Source of the DNA: Pseudomonadota bacterium
GTDB taxonomy: Bacteria; Pseudomonadota; Gammaproteobacteria; Burkholderiales; Sulfuriferulaceae
Length of the DNA stretch: 64,000 bases
Reading direction: 5' to 3'
Assembly: GCA_021801025.1 (NCBI GenBank)
Contig: JAJYYK010000009.1
Location: 33,623-97,622, forward strand
Positions 9,068-17,616 of the stretch are shown here, one piece after another. The position numbers and the translations under genes were made by a program. The notes beneath the pieces are model-generated. The model did no database searches. It was not told the origin of the DNA and saw only the letters and a list, made by a program, of their open reading frames with translations. Numbering within the stretch: the stretch's first letter is position 1; the number at the start of each line of letters is the position of its first letter.

Positions 9068-9889
9068 ATGCCGAATCAACTTGCTGCCATTGAACAAGCC
9101 CAGAGTACGCTAATCGATTTAAGCATCAAATTTGGGCCCAGAATTGTTGTCGCGATCCTTATTTTGGCAGGAGGCTTTTATGCCGGGCGCTGGATCGGGA
9201 CAGTTGTTGATCGCTGGCTTGGAAAAATTCGGCTGGAACCACCAGTACAATCGCTATTGGTGCGCATTGTGCGCCTGATGATACTGGGCATTTCCCTGAT
9301 CATGGCACTACAAAATCTTGGGGTCGACCTGCTGCCACTCATCGCCGGGTTGAGCGTAGCCGGAGCTGGTGTTGCGCTTGCAATGCAAGGAGTATTGGGC
9401 AATATTGCAGCGGGACTCACTATTGTTTTTACCCGACCATTTCGGGTGGGCGAATATATCTCCATCGTGGGAATTGAGGGTCAGGTTGAGGCAATCAACC
9501 TTTTTTCCACCAAGATCAGCCATACGGATCACTCTGAAATTATTGTCCCCAACCGTAAAATTGTCGGAGAGATACTGCATAACTATGGTCAGATACGGCA
9601 ACTTGATATGGGAATTGCCATTGCAAAAGCCAGCGATCTTAAGCGGGCGCTTACGGCAATTGACGAAGTGGTCAAGGCTAATCCTCGGGTACTGAGAGAA
9701 CCAGTGGCATTCATCGGAGTAATGACACTTACCGTCACATCAATCGGTATCGCCATCAAGCCCTGGGTCAAAATTCCCGATTACGGCTCAGCATGTGACG
9801 AGATTAATCGTGCAATCGTCGAAAAAATTTGCGCGGATGGCATAGACTATCCACCGTCGGAACGTAAGATCCACATCATCAACACGTAG
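9068..9889 (+). CDS. mscS: Small-conductance mechanosensitive channel (MscS family)
   Basis: A 273-residue inner-membrane channel that opens under membrane tension to release solutes on hypo-osmotic shock. Three N-terminal membrane helices are visible. The pore-lining TM3 is the Gly/Ala-rich AGLSVAGAGVALAMQGVLGN, followed by the conserved IVFTRPFRVGEYI and the beta domain (FSTKISHTDHSEIIVPN). Length is close to E. coli MscS (286). The ATG at 9068 has AGAGGA 8 bp upstream; an in-frame start at 8921 would add a residue stretch without membrane character and is not supported. Confidence 0.94.
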   Translation: MPNQLAAIEQAQSTLIDLSIKFGPRIVVAILILAGGFYAGRWIGTVVDRWLGKIRLEPPVQSLLVRIVRLMILGISLIMALQNLGVDLLPLIAGLSVAGAGVALAMQGVLGNIAAGLTIVFTRPFRVGEYISIVGIEGQVEAINLFSTKISHTDHSEIIVPNRKIVGEILHNYGQIRQLDMGIAIAKASDLKRALTAIDEVVKANPRVLREPVAFIGVMTLTVTSIGIAIKPWVKIPDYGSACDEINRAIVEKICADGIDYPPSERKIHIINT

Positions 9890-10187
9890 CACCGTACTGA
9901 TTATTTACTTTGGCAGCATATCGAACAGATTGTCCTTCCCGCTTCAGGCAGAGCCCCTTTTTACAGACGTACTCAATGATGAATGAAGCAACCCACAGCA
10001 AATTTTTAAACAGAGTCAATGTGTTTCAAGATCGTGACGATCCCGGCGGGTGGTGCGAACAGGTGTAACGCGATGCCAATGACGACCCCAGCGAGATCGA
10101 ATACCGCATCAAAATGAGACATTGAAATTGCTAACTGAAGAAAAACGACATCTATATTGACAGGGCAGGATGAACCCTTTGATTTAT
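9890..10187. other. Gene-free gap downstream of mscS
   Basis: About 298 bp between mscS and the tRNA-Phe gene. Reading frames here on the minus strand run straight through the tRNA and are artefacts. I see no terminator with a T-run and no recognisable RNA. Confidence 0.4.
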
Positions 10188-10263
10188 TGGTGGCTGGGGG
10201 CGGAATCGAACCGCCGACACGCGGATTTTCAATCCGCTGCTCTACCAACTGAGCTACCCAGCC
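10188..10263 (-). tRNA. tRNA-Phe (anticodon GAA)
   Basis: On the minus strand the gene begins GGCTGGGTAGCTCAG and ends CCCAGCCACCA. Acceptor stem GGCTGGG/CCCAGCC, discriminator A, encoded CCA. The anticodon arm GCGGATTGAAAATCCGC gives GAA. The T-arm has GGTTCGATTCC. 76 nt, complete. Confidence 0.97.
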
Positions 10264-10370
10264 ACAACAGTCGAGCATTAGACGCTATTTGGCCCCCGAA
10301 GTCAAGCGAACAAAGCTTGGTCGAACAGTTAAAACCGAAACACAACAGCGACCCACACTGCGACAAAATT

Positions 10371-10399
10371 TTGCCTGCATTTATCTTCTGGCGTAGAAT
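10371..10399 (+). promoter_or_regulatory. Sigma-70 promoter of the SRP RNA
   Basis: TTGCCT (10371-10376), a 17-bp spacer and TAGAAT (10394-10399) form a good sigma-70 promoter. The predicted start falls a few bases downstream, at the beginning of the SRP RNA stem. Confidence 0.65.
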
Positions 10400-10401
10400 G
10401 C

Positions 10402-10507
10402 GAGGTGGCGGGTCTCCCCGCATTGCAAGGCGGTGAACCTGGTCAGATCCGGAAGGAAGCAGCCACAGCTGTCGGCTGCAAGTGCCGGGGGTCGGACTCG
10501 CCACCTT
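10402..10507 (+). ncRNA. ffs: Signal recognition particle RNA (4.5S, small bacterial type)
   Basis: The ends pair (AGGTGGCG at 10403 with CGCCACCT at 10499), and the apical domain carries the SRP54/Ffh-binding signature GGTCAGATCCGGAAGGAAGC at 10440-10460 with the matching loop side GCAAGTGCCGGG. Length about 105 nt fits the Alu-less bacterial type. The RNA forms, with Ffh, the particle that targets membrane proteins. It lies between tRNA-Phe and ubiE. Confidence 0.95.
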
Positions 10508-10583
10508 CTTCATCTGCCTGTACCTCAGTTTGGTGAACAGGATACAGGTGAAAACACCCATTTTCAGATAAACGCGCACAATT

Positions 10584-11318
10584 ATGGACAACACGACACA
10601 TTTCGGTTATTCCACGGTTCCTGAGGCTGAAAAATCGGCCAGGGTGGCGGGGGTTTTTCACTCAGTGGCGGCCAAATACGATGTGATGAATGATGTCATG
10701 TCGCTGGGTTTGCATCGCTTGTGGAAACACTTTACGGTGAGCACCTCGGGTGTGCGCCCCGGAAACAGGGTGCTGGATGTGGCCGGAGGCACCGCAGACC
10801 TTGCCCGTTTGTGGATAAAGCGTGTCGGCGCAAGTGGTCAGGTCTGGCTGACCGACATCAACAGTTCAATGTTGACTGTGGGGCGTGACCGTTTGCTGGA
10901 TGAGGGTCAACTGGTTCCCGTGACGCAATGCGATGCCGAACAACTTCCCTTCCCCGATAATTATTTTGATTGCGTCAGCGTGGCCTTCGGTTTGCGCAAC
11001 ATGACGCACAAAGACCGCGCACTGGCGGAAATGCGCCGTGTACTGCGACCCGGTGGACGACTGCTGGTTCTGGAATTTTCACATATCTACAAACCTTTAA
11101 CACCTTTGTACGACCTCTACTCTTTCCGGTTGCTTCCCCTGATGGGTAAACTCATCGCCAAAGATGCTGACAGCTATCAGTATCTGGCGGAGTCCATACG
11201 CATGCACCCGGATCAGGAAACCCTGAAATCAATGATGCTGGCCGCCGGTTTCGACCAAGTCAGTTACCATAACCTGACTGGCGGCGTGGTGGCACTGCAC
11301 AAAGCCTTCAAATTTTAG
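10584..11318 (+). CDS. ubiE: Ubiquinone/menaquinone C-methyltransferase UbiE
   Basis: A 244-residue SAM-dependent methyltransferase that C-methylates the demethoxy-quinol ring in ubiquinone (and menaquinone) synthesis. Landmarks are [20 protein letters not shown], the SAM loop [11 protein letters not shown], the family motif [14 protein letters not shown] and the tail [12 protein letters not shown]. It leads the ubiE-ubiJ-ubiB cluster, with an 8-bp gap to ubiJ, and sits 77 bp after the SRP RNA. Confidence 0.97.
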   Translation: MDNTTHFGYSTVPEAEKSARVAGVFHSVAAKYDVMNDVMSLGLHRLWKHFTVSTSGVRPGNRVLDVAGGTADLARLWIKRVGASGQVWLTDINSSMLTVGRDRLLDEGQLVPVTQCDAEQLPFPDNYFDCVSVAFGLRNMTHKDRALAEMRRVLRPGGRLLVLEFSHIYKPLTPLYDLYSFRLLPLMGKLIAKDADSYQYLAESIRMHPDQETLKSMMLAAGFDQVSYHNLTGGVVALHKAFKF

Positions 11319-11326
11319 GCAACCGC

Positions 11327-11947
11327 GTGTTCAACCTGTCCGAGCGATTGCTGCTTGCTGCTGTGAACCACCTGCTTGACCAAGCCCCGTGGGCACGGCG
11401 CAACGCAAGGTCGTTGGCTGGACAGACCATACGTTTGAATGTGCCTGGCGTTCAATTAAATTGGGCATTTAATCCGGAAGGCTGGATGTGTGCGGTGCAA
11501 ACGGAACCGCAAGCGCAAATCAATCTGTCTTTGTTGTTGCTGTTGCGTTTGGCAACTAACGATGCCCGTGCACGCTATGATATTCCGCTGCAAGGTGATG
11601 CGCAGCTGGCTAACCAGTTTGCATCAGTCTTGAGTCAACTGTCCTGGGATGCCGAAGCAGACCTTGCGCGCTTTGTAGGTGATGCCCCGGCACACGTCAT
11701 GAGCCAAGCGGCGCGTCATCTCACACAATGGAAAATGAACCTGCCTTTAGACATCAGTCGTGTCTGGGTGGAATTTGCTACTGAGGAATCCGCCCTGCTG
11801 GTGCACCGCTATCAATTGACAGCATGGGTGGAAGACGTCAACACGTTGCGCGACACCTGCGCACGTTTGAACAAACGTCTAAATCATTTAACGCACCAAC
11901 ACAGTTTGGCTGCCCCTCATTCAACCCGAGCCGAGTCAACCGTCTGA
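11327..11947 (+). CDS. ubiJ: Ubiquinone biosynthesis accessory factor UbiJ
   Basis: A 206-residue protein starting at a GTG. It has the SCP2-like lipid-binding fold: [14 protein letters not shown], then a leucine-rich stretch, then [19 protein letters not shown] helical C-terminus ([18 protein letters not shown]) may be the coiled coil that contacts UbiK. UbiJ organises the soluble Ubi complex that handles the hydrophobic intermediates. Position between ubiE and ubiB strongly supports the call. The stop TGA overlaps the ubiB ATG by one base. Confidence 0.92.
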   Translation: MFNLSERLLLAAVNHLLDQAPWARRNARSLAGQTIRLNVPGVQLNWAFNPEGWMCAVQTEPQAQINLSLLLLLRLATNDARARYDIPLQGDAQLANQFASVLSQLSWDAEADLARFVGDAPAHVMSQAARHLTQWKMNLPLDISRVWVEFATEESALLVHRYQLTAWVEDVNTLRDTCARLNKRLNHLTHQHSLAAPHSTRAESTV

Positions 11948-13494
11948 TGCGTATTACCCGTTTAATCACAATTGTGTGGGTGGCTGCATACTTTGGCCTG
12001 GATGAATTTTTCCTTGGCCACGAGCGTGTGCGTGGCTTGCGCACCACCATCAACATTTTTTTGTTCTGGCGCAATTTAAGCGCACCCCGCGCCGTTCGCT
12101 TGCGTTTGGCCCTGGAAAGGCTGGGGCCTATTTTTGTAAAATTTGGCCAAATGCTGTCCACCCGGCGTGATTTGTTACCCGGTGACATCGCCAATGAATT
12201 GGCTAAATTGCAGGATCGTGTGCCGCCATTTTCTGCAGAACTGGTACAAAGCACACTGAACAAAATTTATGGCAAACCCATTCATGAAGTATTTGCTCAT
12301 TTCGATTTAACCCCCATCGCCAGCGCATCCATGGCGCAGGTACATTTTGCCGAGTTGCATGACGGCACACCAGCTGCAGTGAAAGTATTGCGCCCCAATA
12401 TTGTCCGCGTTATTGACCACGACCTGGGGCTGCTGGAAGCAGCAGCGGGTTTGCTGGAAAAACTGCTCATTGATGGCAAACGGCTTCGACCGCGTGAAGT
12501 GGTGGCAGAGTTTTCAAAAACCTTGCATGACGAGCTGGATTTAATGCGCGAAGCTGCCAACTGCTCACAATTACGGCGAAATTTTGCCCAATCTTCTCTT
12601 CTGATCGTGCCAGAAGTCTATTGGGACTTTTGCGAAACAGGCGTGATGGTGATGGAACGCATGGAAGGTGTGCCGATCAATCAAAAAAACCGCCTGCTGG
12701 AAATGGGAGTTGATGTCCGAAAATTGGCCCGCGAAGGGGTGGAAATATTTTTTACCCAAGTATTTCGAGATGCTTATTTCCACGCAGACATGCATCCCGG
12801 TAATATTTTAGTCAACCCGCGCGGTCAATACATTGCGCTGGACTTCGGCATCATGGGCACCTTGACTGAAGAAGATAAAAATTATCTGGCGCGTAATTTT
12901 CTGGCTTTCTTTCAACGCGATTACCGTGCTGTGGCGCAAGCGCACGTTGATGCAGGCTGGACACCCGCCGATACCCGTGTAGATGAATTTGAAGCAGCCA
13001 TTCGTGCGGTGTGCGAACCGATTTTCGACCGGCCGCTCAAGGAAATTTCCTTTGGCAAAGTCCTGCTGCGCCTGTTCCAGACTTCACGCCGTTTCAATAT
13101 GCAAATCCAGCCGCAATTGGTGCTGTTGCAAAAAACCCTGCTCAATATTGAAGGTTTAGGGCGCGATCTCGATCCGGATCTGGATTTATGGAAGACAGGA
13201 AAACCCTATCTGGAACGCTGGATGAACGAGCAATTCGGCTGGCGCGGCCTGCTCGACAATGCCAAACATGAAGCGCCAAACTGGGCGGTCATGCTGCCCC
13301 AACTTCCCCGCCTGGCGCACGGCTGGCTCAAACAGAATCAACTTAACAGCTCGTCCATGATGGAACATATTTTGATTCAACAACATCGCACTCAGCGCCT
13401 GCTGTGGGCAGTGCTGTTACTGCTGTTATTGGGTATTGGTGCACTGATTTACCTTGCCTTAACCCATCCTGCCCTGCCTCATTTCCATTTTTAA
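11947..13494 (+). CDS. ubiB: Atypical protein kinase-like ubiquinone biosynthesis factor UbiB
   Basis: A 515-residue UbiB/ADCK-family ATPase. Visible are the KxGQ motif ([14 protein letters not shown]), the Ala-rich nucleotide loop ([11 protein letters not shown]), the AVKVLRP lysine, HADMHPGN and DFGIMG metal/catalytic segments, and two C-terminal membrane helices (about 485-510) that anchor it in the inner membrane. It supports coenzyme Q synthesis by ATP hydrolysis. The frame opens upstream inside ubiJ, but the start is the ATG overlapping the ubiJ stop, which matches [13 protein letters not shown] starts. Confidence 0.96.
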   Translation: MRITRLITIVWVAAYFGLDEFFLGHERVRGLRTTINIFLFWRNLSAPRAVRLRLALERLGPIFVKFGQMLSTRRDLLPGDIANELAKLQDRVPPFSAELVQSTLNKIYGKPIHEVFAHFDLTPIASASMAQVHFAELHDGTPAAVKVLRPNIVRVIDHDLGLLEAAAGLLEKLLIDGKRLRPREVVAEFSKTLHDELDLMREAANCSQLRRNFAQSSLLIVPEVYWDFCETGVMVMERMEGVPINQKNRLLEMGVDVRKLAREGVEIFFTQVFRDAYFHADMHPGNILVNPRGQYIALDFGIMGTLTEEDKNYLARNFLAFFQRDYRAVAQAHVDAGWTPADTRVDEFEAAIRAVCEPIFDRPLKEISFGKVLLRLFQTSRRFNMQIQPQLVLLQKTLLNIEGLGRDLDPDLDLWKTGKPYLERWMNEQFGWRGLLDNAKHEAPNWAVMLPQLPRLAHGWLKQNQLNSSSMMEHILIQQHRTQRLLWAVLLLLLLGIGALIYLALTHPALPHFHF

Positions 13495-13513
13495 TTTTTA
13501 ATTTTTAATTTTT
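13487..13513. repeat. Heptanucleotide tandem repeat ATTTTTA
   Basis: Nearly four units of ATTTTTA cover the ubiB stop codon and the first bases after it, ending 13 bp before the symporter start. A slip by one unit would change the spacing in front of the next ribosome site but not the ubiB product. Confidence 0.85.
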
Positions 13514-13526
13514 GGGACGTTCCACC

Positions 13527-14954
13527 ATGTTAATCTGGTTCGTTATCATTTATCTGATTATCGCCATTGGCATCGGTCTGTATGCCGCCACCAAAGTTCA
13601 TAATGCACGCGACTATGTAGTCGCCGGTCGCTCACTGCCCCTGTATATGGTCACTGCCACGGTGTTTGCGACGTGGTTTGGCTCGGAAACCGTATTGGGG
13701 ACTTCCACCACTTTCCTGCAAGAAGGCCTGCATGGCATTGTCGCCGACCCGTTTGGCGCAAGCATGTGCCTGATTTTGGTGGGTCTGTTTTTTGCGCGCA
13801 AACTCTACCGCATGAACCTGCTCACCATCGGCGATTATTACCGGATACGTTATGGCCGCGCGGTGGAAACCTTAACCGGTATAGCCATTGTGGTGTCATA
13901 TCTGGGTTGGGTGTCCGCGCAAATTACCGCTATTGGCCTGGTATTTTCTCTGGTCAGCCAGGGGCAAATCACTCCGCACAACGGTATGCTCATCGGTTCC
14001 GCCATTGTGCTGATTTACACCATATTTGGCGGCATGTGGTCAATCGCACTGCATGATTTCCTGCAAATGAACATTATCCTCATCGGAATGCTCTATATTG
14101 CCTGGATTATCAGCGGGGATGCCGGGGGCGTTTCAAACGTCATCGCACACGCCAATGCGGAAGGGAAATTTGCCTTCTGGCCCAAACTTTCCCTACCCGA
14201 TGTGCTGGCTTTTATCGGTGCGTGGGTCACCATGATGTTTGGTTCTATCCCGCAACAGGATGTATTTCAGCGCATTATGTCGGCCAAAAATGAACGGGTC
14301 GCCGTGCAAGGTTCGGTACTGGGCGGCAGTATGTATTTCCTGTTTGCATTCATACCTATTTTTCTGGCTTATTCCACCAATTTAATTGACCCCAATTTGG
14401 TAAAAAGTCTGATCAACGCCCAACCGCAGCACATTTTGCCGGAAATGATTTTGCACCACACGCCTATTTTTGCACAGATTATGTTTTTTGGCGCATTGTT
14501 GTCTTCCATTCTCAGCACGGCCAGTGCCGCGCTACTGGCACCTTCCATCACCTTTACCGAAAATGTCATCAAACCGTTGATCGGTGATTGGGGGGAACGT
14601 CATCTGCTGTTGGTCATGCGTAGCATAGTGGTTATTTTTGCAGGCGTTGTGGCTGCCTATGCCCTGAGTGCAAATACCACGATTTTTAATATGGTTGAAA
14701 ATGCATACAAAATCACTCTGGTCACCGCCTTCGTGCCGCTAACTGCCGGCATATATTGGAAACGCGCTAACAATCAGGGGGCATTACTGGCCATTATTGC
14801 CGGTGCCAGTTCCTGGGTTTGGCTGGAAACGACACAACCAGACGGCCTGTGGCCGCCACAACTGTTTGGCTTGCTGATGAGCGTGGCCGGAATGATATTG
14901 GGATCGCTATTACCCAATCTCATGTCAAAGCAAGATATTCAATCCGGGCTTTGA
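13527..14954 (+). CDS. Sodium:solute symporter (SSS family)
   Basis: About 475 residues with thirteen or so hydrophobic segments. It starts LIWFVIIYLIIAIGIGLYAAT and then carries the family blocks DYVVAGRSLPL, ATWFGSETVLGTS and GGMWSIALHDFLQM. SSS transporters couple Na+ entry to uptake of sugars, amino acids, carboxylates or vitamins. The substrate is not evident. I start it at the ATG 13527; the frame opens at a TTG (13512) that lies in the AT repeat. It follows ubiB closely and ends 1 bp before the next gene. Confidence 0.9.
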   Translation: MLIWFVIIYLIIAIGIGLYAATKVHNARDYVVAGRSLPLYMVTATVFATWFGSETVLGTSTTFLQEGLHGIVADPFGASMCLILVGLFFARKLYRMNLLTIGDYYRIRYGRAVETLTGIAIVVSYLGWVSAQITAIGLVFSLVSQGQITPHNGMLIGSAIVLIYTIFGGMWSIALHDFLQMNIILIGMLYIAWIISGDAGGVSNVIAHANAEGKFAFWPKLSLPDVLAFIGAWVTMMFGSIPQQDVFQRIMSAKNERVAVQGSVLGGSMYFLFAFIPIFLAYSTNLIDPNLVKSLINAQPQHILPEMILHHTPIFAQIMFFGALLSSILSTASAALLAPSITFTENVIKPLIGDWGERHLLLVMRSIVVIFAGVVAAYALSANTTIFNMVENAYKITLVTAFVPLTAGIYWKRANNQGALLAIIAGASSWVWLETTQPDGLWPPQLFGLLMSVAGMILGSLLPNLMSKQDIQSGL

Positions 14955-14955
14955 T

Positions 14956-15666
14956 ATGCACATATCGGCCCCCCCCCCCACCTTGATGAATAAATATGTG
15001 ATATTACAGCGTGTGCTGTTAGTATTTGTCCTGTACAGTCTCTTCACCCCCTTTGTTGCAGACCACCTGCTCGTCCAATTTGAACACACGCCATCGCTCT
15101 TGCCTCAAACACTGGCACATGCCGACGCACTGGTGATACTGGGGGGAGGCCGATGGCGCAACGCGCCAGAATATGGTGGCGACACCCTCAGCGGGGCGAG
15201 TCTGGAACGGGTGCGTTATGGCGCAAAATTATGGCGAATCCATCACTTGCCAGTTGTTGTCAGTGGTGGCAATCCACATGGCGGTACGCCGGAAGCAGTC
15301 ATCATGAAAACAGTGCTGAATGAAGAATTGAATGTGCCGGTCACCTGGGTAGAACCCCGCTCTAACACCACCTTTGAAAACGCGTACGATTGTCGCACTT
15401 TGTTGCCAGCAAGCATTCATACCATCATTTTAGTGACCCACGCATGGCATATTCCGCGTGCCCAATATGCCTTCGAGCAGGCTGGCTTCACCGTCATCCC
15501 AGCCGGAACCGGCTATAACCTCACTCGCGCTACCCGCTGGACTGATTTTTTACCCCATTTCAGCGCCGTGCGCGATCTTGGCCTGGCAGTGCATGAGGGG
15601 CTGGGTTGGATATGGTACCACCTCCGTGCCAATTTTACTGTCGGGCTACCCACGCTGCTTCGCTAA
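14956..15666 (+). CDS. YdcF/SanA-family (DUF218) protein
   Basis: 236 residues from the ATG at 14956, or 226 from the ATG at 14986. An N-terminal membrane helix (LQRVLLVFVLYSLFTPFVA) is followed by a DUF218 domain: ADALVILGGG, VVVSGGNPHGG, EPRSNTTFENA and the THAWHIPRA motif. The family (ElyC, SanA, YdcF) is linked to envelope and peptidoglycan integrity; its chemistry is unsettled. The first start is one base after the symporter stop, so coupled translation is likely. The first ten codons contain an 11-base C tract, noted separately. Confidence 0.88.
   Translation: MHISAPPPTLMNKYVILQRVLLVFVLYSLFTPFVADHLLVQFEHTPSLLPQTLAHADALVILGGGRWRNAPEYGGDTLSGASLERVRYGAKLWRIHHLPVVVSGGNPHGGTPEAVIMKTVLNEELNVPVTWVEPRSNTTFENAYDCRTLLPASIHTIILVTHAWHIPRAQYAFEQAGFTVIPAGTGYNLTRATRWTDFLPHFSAVRDLGLAVHEGLGWIWYHLRANFTVGLPTLLR
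14969..14979 (+). repeat. Eleven-base poly-C tract
   Basis: Codons 5-8 from the ATG at 14956 read GCC CCC CCC CCC, an uninterrupted run of 11 C. Such tracts slip during replication. A change not divisible by three would frameshift translation begun at 14956, while the in-frame ATG at 14986 lies just downstream and would escape. Confidence 0.9.
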
Positions 15667-15741
15667 ACTTGATTTGAGGCAAAGACCCTTAGCCAGTTTT
15701 AATCGTTTTTATCTTGAGGAAATTTAAAAGCGATATTAAGA

Positions 15742-15770
15742 CTTTAATTTTTTGATATCGCCCCCATCTA
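15742..15770 (+). promoter_or_regulatory. Predicted RpoH (sigma-32) promoter of hsp20
   Basis: CTTTAAT (15742-15748), a 13-bp spacer and CCCCATCTA (15762-15770) match the heat-shock promoter pattern CTTGAAA-N11-16-CCCCATNT: five of seven bases in the -35 and an essentially complete -10. The leader to the hsp20 start would be about 75 nt. An overlapping inverted repeat pairs GCGATAT (15730-15736) with ATATCGC (15755-15761). Confidence 0.6.
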
Positions 15771-15849
15771 CCAGAGGCACGGTAGTGATTACTGGTGTGA
15801 TTGACTGCTGTGATCGGCTGTTTTAATTTAACGGACAGGAGAAGAAGTC

Positions 15850-16353
15850 ATGGATACCAAAGCTGAAGTCACGACAAAAAACAAGGAAATTCAGAATGTA
15901 GCGCCGGTGCGTACCTTGCGCCCATTTGAGGAAATGGACCGCTTGTTTGAGGGCTTTCTCCAGCGCAACTGGTTACGCCCATTTCACTGGGAACACCCCT
16001 CATGGAAAGAACTGGTATTACCGTCAGGAGGCAAGATGCCAAGCGTCGACGTTGTCGAACGTGACGCGGATATCCTGGTTCGCGCCGAGCTGCCAGGCGT
16101 GAACAAGAAAGATCTGGATATCTCCGTGACAGAAAACACGGTCAGCCTCAAAGGCAAATCCAGCCACGAAGAAAAAGAGGAAAAGGGTAATTACTATCGT
16201 TGCGAAATTTCACGCGGATGCTTCACCCGAACTGTCACCTTGCCACAAAATGTGGATCCGGACAAAGTCAAAGCAACGTTTAAGGATGGCGTCCTGGAAT
16301 TAACCATGCCCAAGGTGCAAAAATCCAAACGTCGCACAGTCACCCCGGATTGA
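15850..16353 (+). CDS. Hsp20/alpha-crystallin small heat-shock protein
   Basis: A 167-residue holdase chaperone. The N-terminus has FEEMDRLFEGFL, and the alpha-crystallin domain covers about residues 58-160: the ILVRAELPGVNKKDLDI start, VSLKGK, and the late signature KATFKDGVLELTMPK. A strong ribosome site (GGACAGGAGAAG) precedes the ATG. It stands alone behind a sigma-32-like promoter, so heat induction is expected. Such cytosolic proteins bind unfolding clients for later refolding. Confidence 0.95.
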   Translation: MDTKAEVTTKNKEIQNVAPVRTLRPFEEMDRLFEGFLQRNWLRPFHWEHPSWKELVLPSGGKMPSVDVVERDADILVRAELPGVNKKDLDISVTENTVSLKGKSSHEEKEEKGNYYRCEISRGCFTRTVTLPQNVDPDKVKATFKDGVLELTMPKVQKSKRRTVTPD

Positions 16354-16452
16354 ACAGCGAGTAATTTTTATTTCTGCAACATATTGATTTTACTTATCCA
16401 CTCCCGGATGAGAGCATTTTGAGATGATGTATTTCTGCGCGGGGACGACGAA

Positions 16453-16480
16453 AGGCCACCAGGCTCCAGGCCGGTGGCCT
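16453..16480. terminator. Inverted repeat between convergent hsp20 and DUF2322 genes
   Basis: AGGCCACC (16453-16460) pairs with GGTGGCCT (16473-16480) across a 12-nt loop. It lies between the two convergent stops, where a bidirectional terminator is expected, but no run of T follows on either strand, so intrinsic termination would be weak. Confidence 0.4.
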
Positions 16481-16489
16481 GATTACTGG

Positions 16490-16810
16490 CTAAGCCGAAT
16501 AACAGCGCACGGCATACCCTGCGCCACTGTCCACCACTGCCAGCAAGCGATCAATGTTAGGGTGTTTTCCCGGATGAGCGCGCGCATCCTCAGTGTGCTC
16601 GGCAAACAACTCCAACCCTTCTTGCGCAGCTTTAGCACCTATTCCGCCCCATTTCACTGCCAAATGGTAATACACACGGAATGAACCGCTGCTACCGGGC
16701 TGGTTAAGTATTTCCGCACAGGCATTGCCCTGATCATCGAATAAACGCATCCGTACATGCCTGTCTGCATTGTCCAACCGTGTCAGGTTTTCAGTAAATG
16801 TGCTCATCAT
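16490..16810 (-). CDS. DUF2322 family protein
   Basis: A 106-residue protein. It matches DUF2322 from memory in its whole length: FTENLTRL at the start, GSFRVYYHLAVKWGGIGAKAAQEGL in the middle, and the diagnostic EDARAHPGKHPNIDRLL followed by a GAGYAVR tail. The family is small, cytosolic, found mainly in proteobacteria, and has no known function. It starts with ATG-ATG. Located between hsp20 and coq7. Confidence 0.85.
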   Translation of the reverse strand: MMSTFTENLTRLDNADRHVRMRLFDDQGNACAEILNQPGSSGSFRVYYHLAVKWGGIGAKAAQEGLELFAEHTEDARAHPGKHPNIDRLLAVVDSGAGYAVRCYSA

Positions 16811-16855
16811 TCATCCTTAAGCTTGAGAAATATTATTATCCTGATCACCCGTCAA

Positions 16856-16887
16856 CCCGTTATGCCTGTCTGCGCAGGCATAACGGG
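16856..16887. repeat. Perfect 13-bp inverted repeat
   Basis: CCCGTTATGCCTG (16856-16868) and CAGGCATAACGGG (16875-16887) form a perfect 13-bp stem with the loop TCTGCG, between the coq7 stop and the DUF2322 start. It resembles dispersed REP-like palindromes. On the plus strand ATTTTG follows, but both flanking genes are on the minus strand, so a classical terminator role is doubtful. Confidence 0.8.
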
Positions 16888-16907
16888 ATTTTGCGCCATT
16901 ATCCAAG

Positions 16908-17531
16908 TTATATCCAATACGCCGTGCTGGTCATCATTTTAGCCATCACCCGCATCATCCCTCGTACGGGAGCAGGCAAGCTTACCGCACCAAATTCAAC
17001 CGCCATGTCGGCGTGCCTGGCCTCATCATCTTTCATTTGTTCAACCACAGCACGGCTTTTGGCATCTTCGGCAGGCAATTGGCCCAAATGCGATTCGAGG
17101 TGTGCGCCGACCTGCCGTTCAGTCTCAGCCAAAAAGCCCAAATTCCAATGGTCGCCTAACAGGCCAGCGGCGACACCCATTGTCAGGGAACCGGTGTACC
17201 ATAAGAGATTAAGCAGACTTTTTCTGCCGTCCAAAGCAGCTATACGCGCTTCGCACCAGGCCAGATGCTCCACTTCTTCTTGTGCGGCCTGTGCCAAAGT
17301 CCGTTTGGCTTCAGGGTTACGCGCCGTGAGTGCCTGCCCTTGGTACAAGGCCTGCGCGCACACTTCACCCACATGATTCACGCGCATTAATGCCGCAGCA
17401 CGGCGCGCTTCGGCCTGGGTGAGCGCCCCTTCAGGCAAATCCCGTCCGGGCAAAGCACGTACCGTGTGCGCTGCGGCAAACAAAGTACGTAACGCATTAT
17501 CCACTGTCGCAATGATTTCATCTCGTAACAT
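16908..17531 (-). CDS. coq7: Demethoxyubiquinone hydroxylase Coq7
   Basis: About 207 residues. A membrane-associated diiron monooxygenase that hydroxylates demethoxyubiquinone in coenzyme Q synthesis. The duplicated iron-binding pattern is visible: Glu in [12 protein letters not shown], ExxH in [13 protein letters not shown], Glu in the second half, and the final ExxH in [14 protein letters not shown]. The ATG at 17531 has GAGAGG 10 bp upstream; a GTG at 17540 would leave no room for it. Many betaproteobacteria use Coq7 where E. coli uses UbiF. Divergent from dacB. Confidence 0.94.
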   Translation of the reverse strand: MLRDEIIATVDNALRTLFAAAHTVRALPGRDLPEGALTQAEARRAAALMRVNHVGEVCAQALYQGQALTARNPEAKRTLAQAAQEEVEHLAWCEARIAALDGRKSLLNLLWYTGSLTMGVAAGLLGDHWNLGFLAETERQVGAHLESHLGQLPAEDAKSRAVVEQMKDDEARHADMAVEFGAVSLPAPVRGMMRVMAKMMTSTAYWI

Positions 17532-17616
17532 ATTGCGCACACCTCTCTATCCATTCGTCCACACAGACGTGTATTGTGCCACAATACCACTTCATTTATT
17601 CTCACCTGATGATGTC

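Noticed and set aside
10006..10278. 90-codon minus-strand frame over tRNA-Phe
   Set aside because: The residues are the translation of the tRNA itself.
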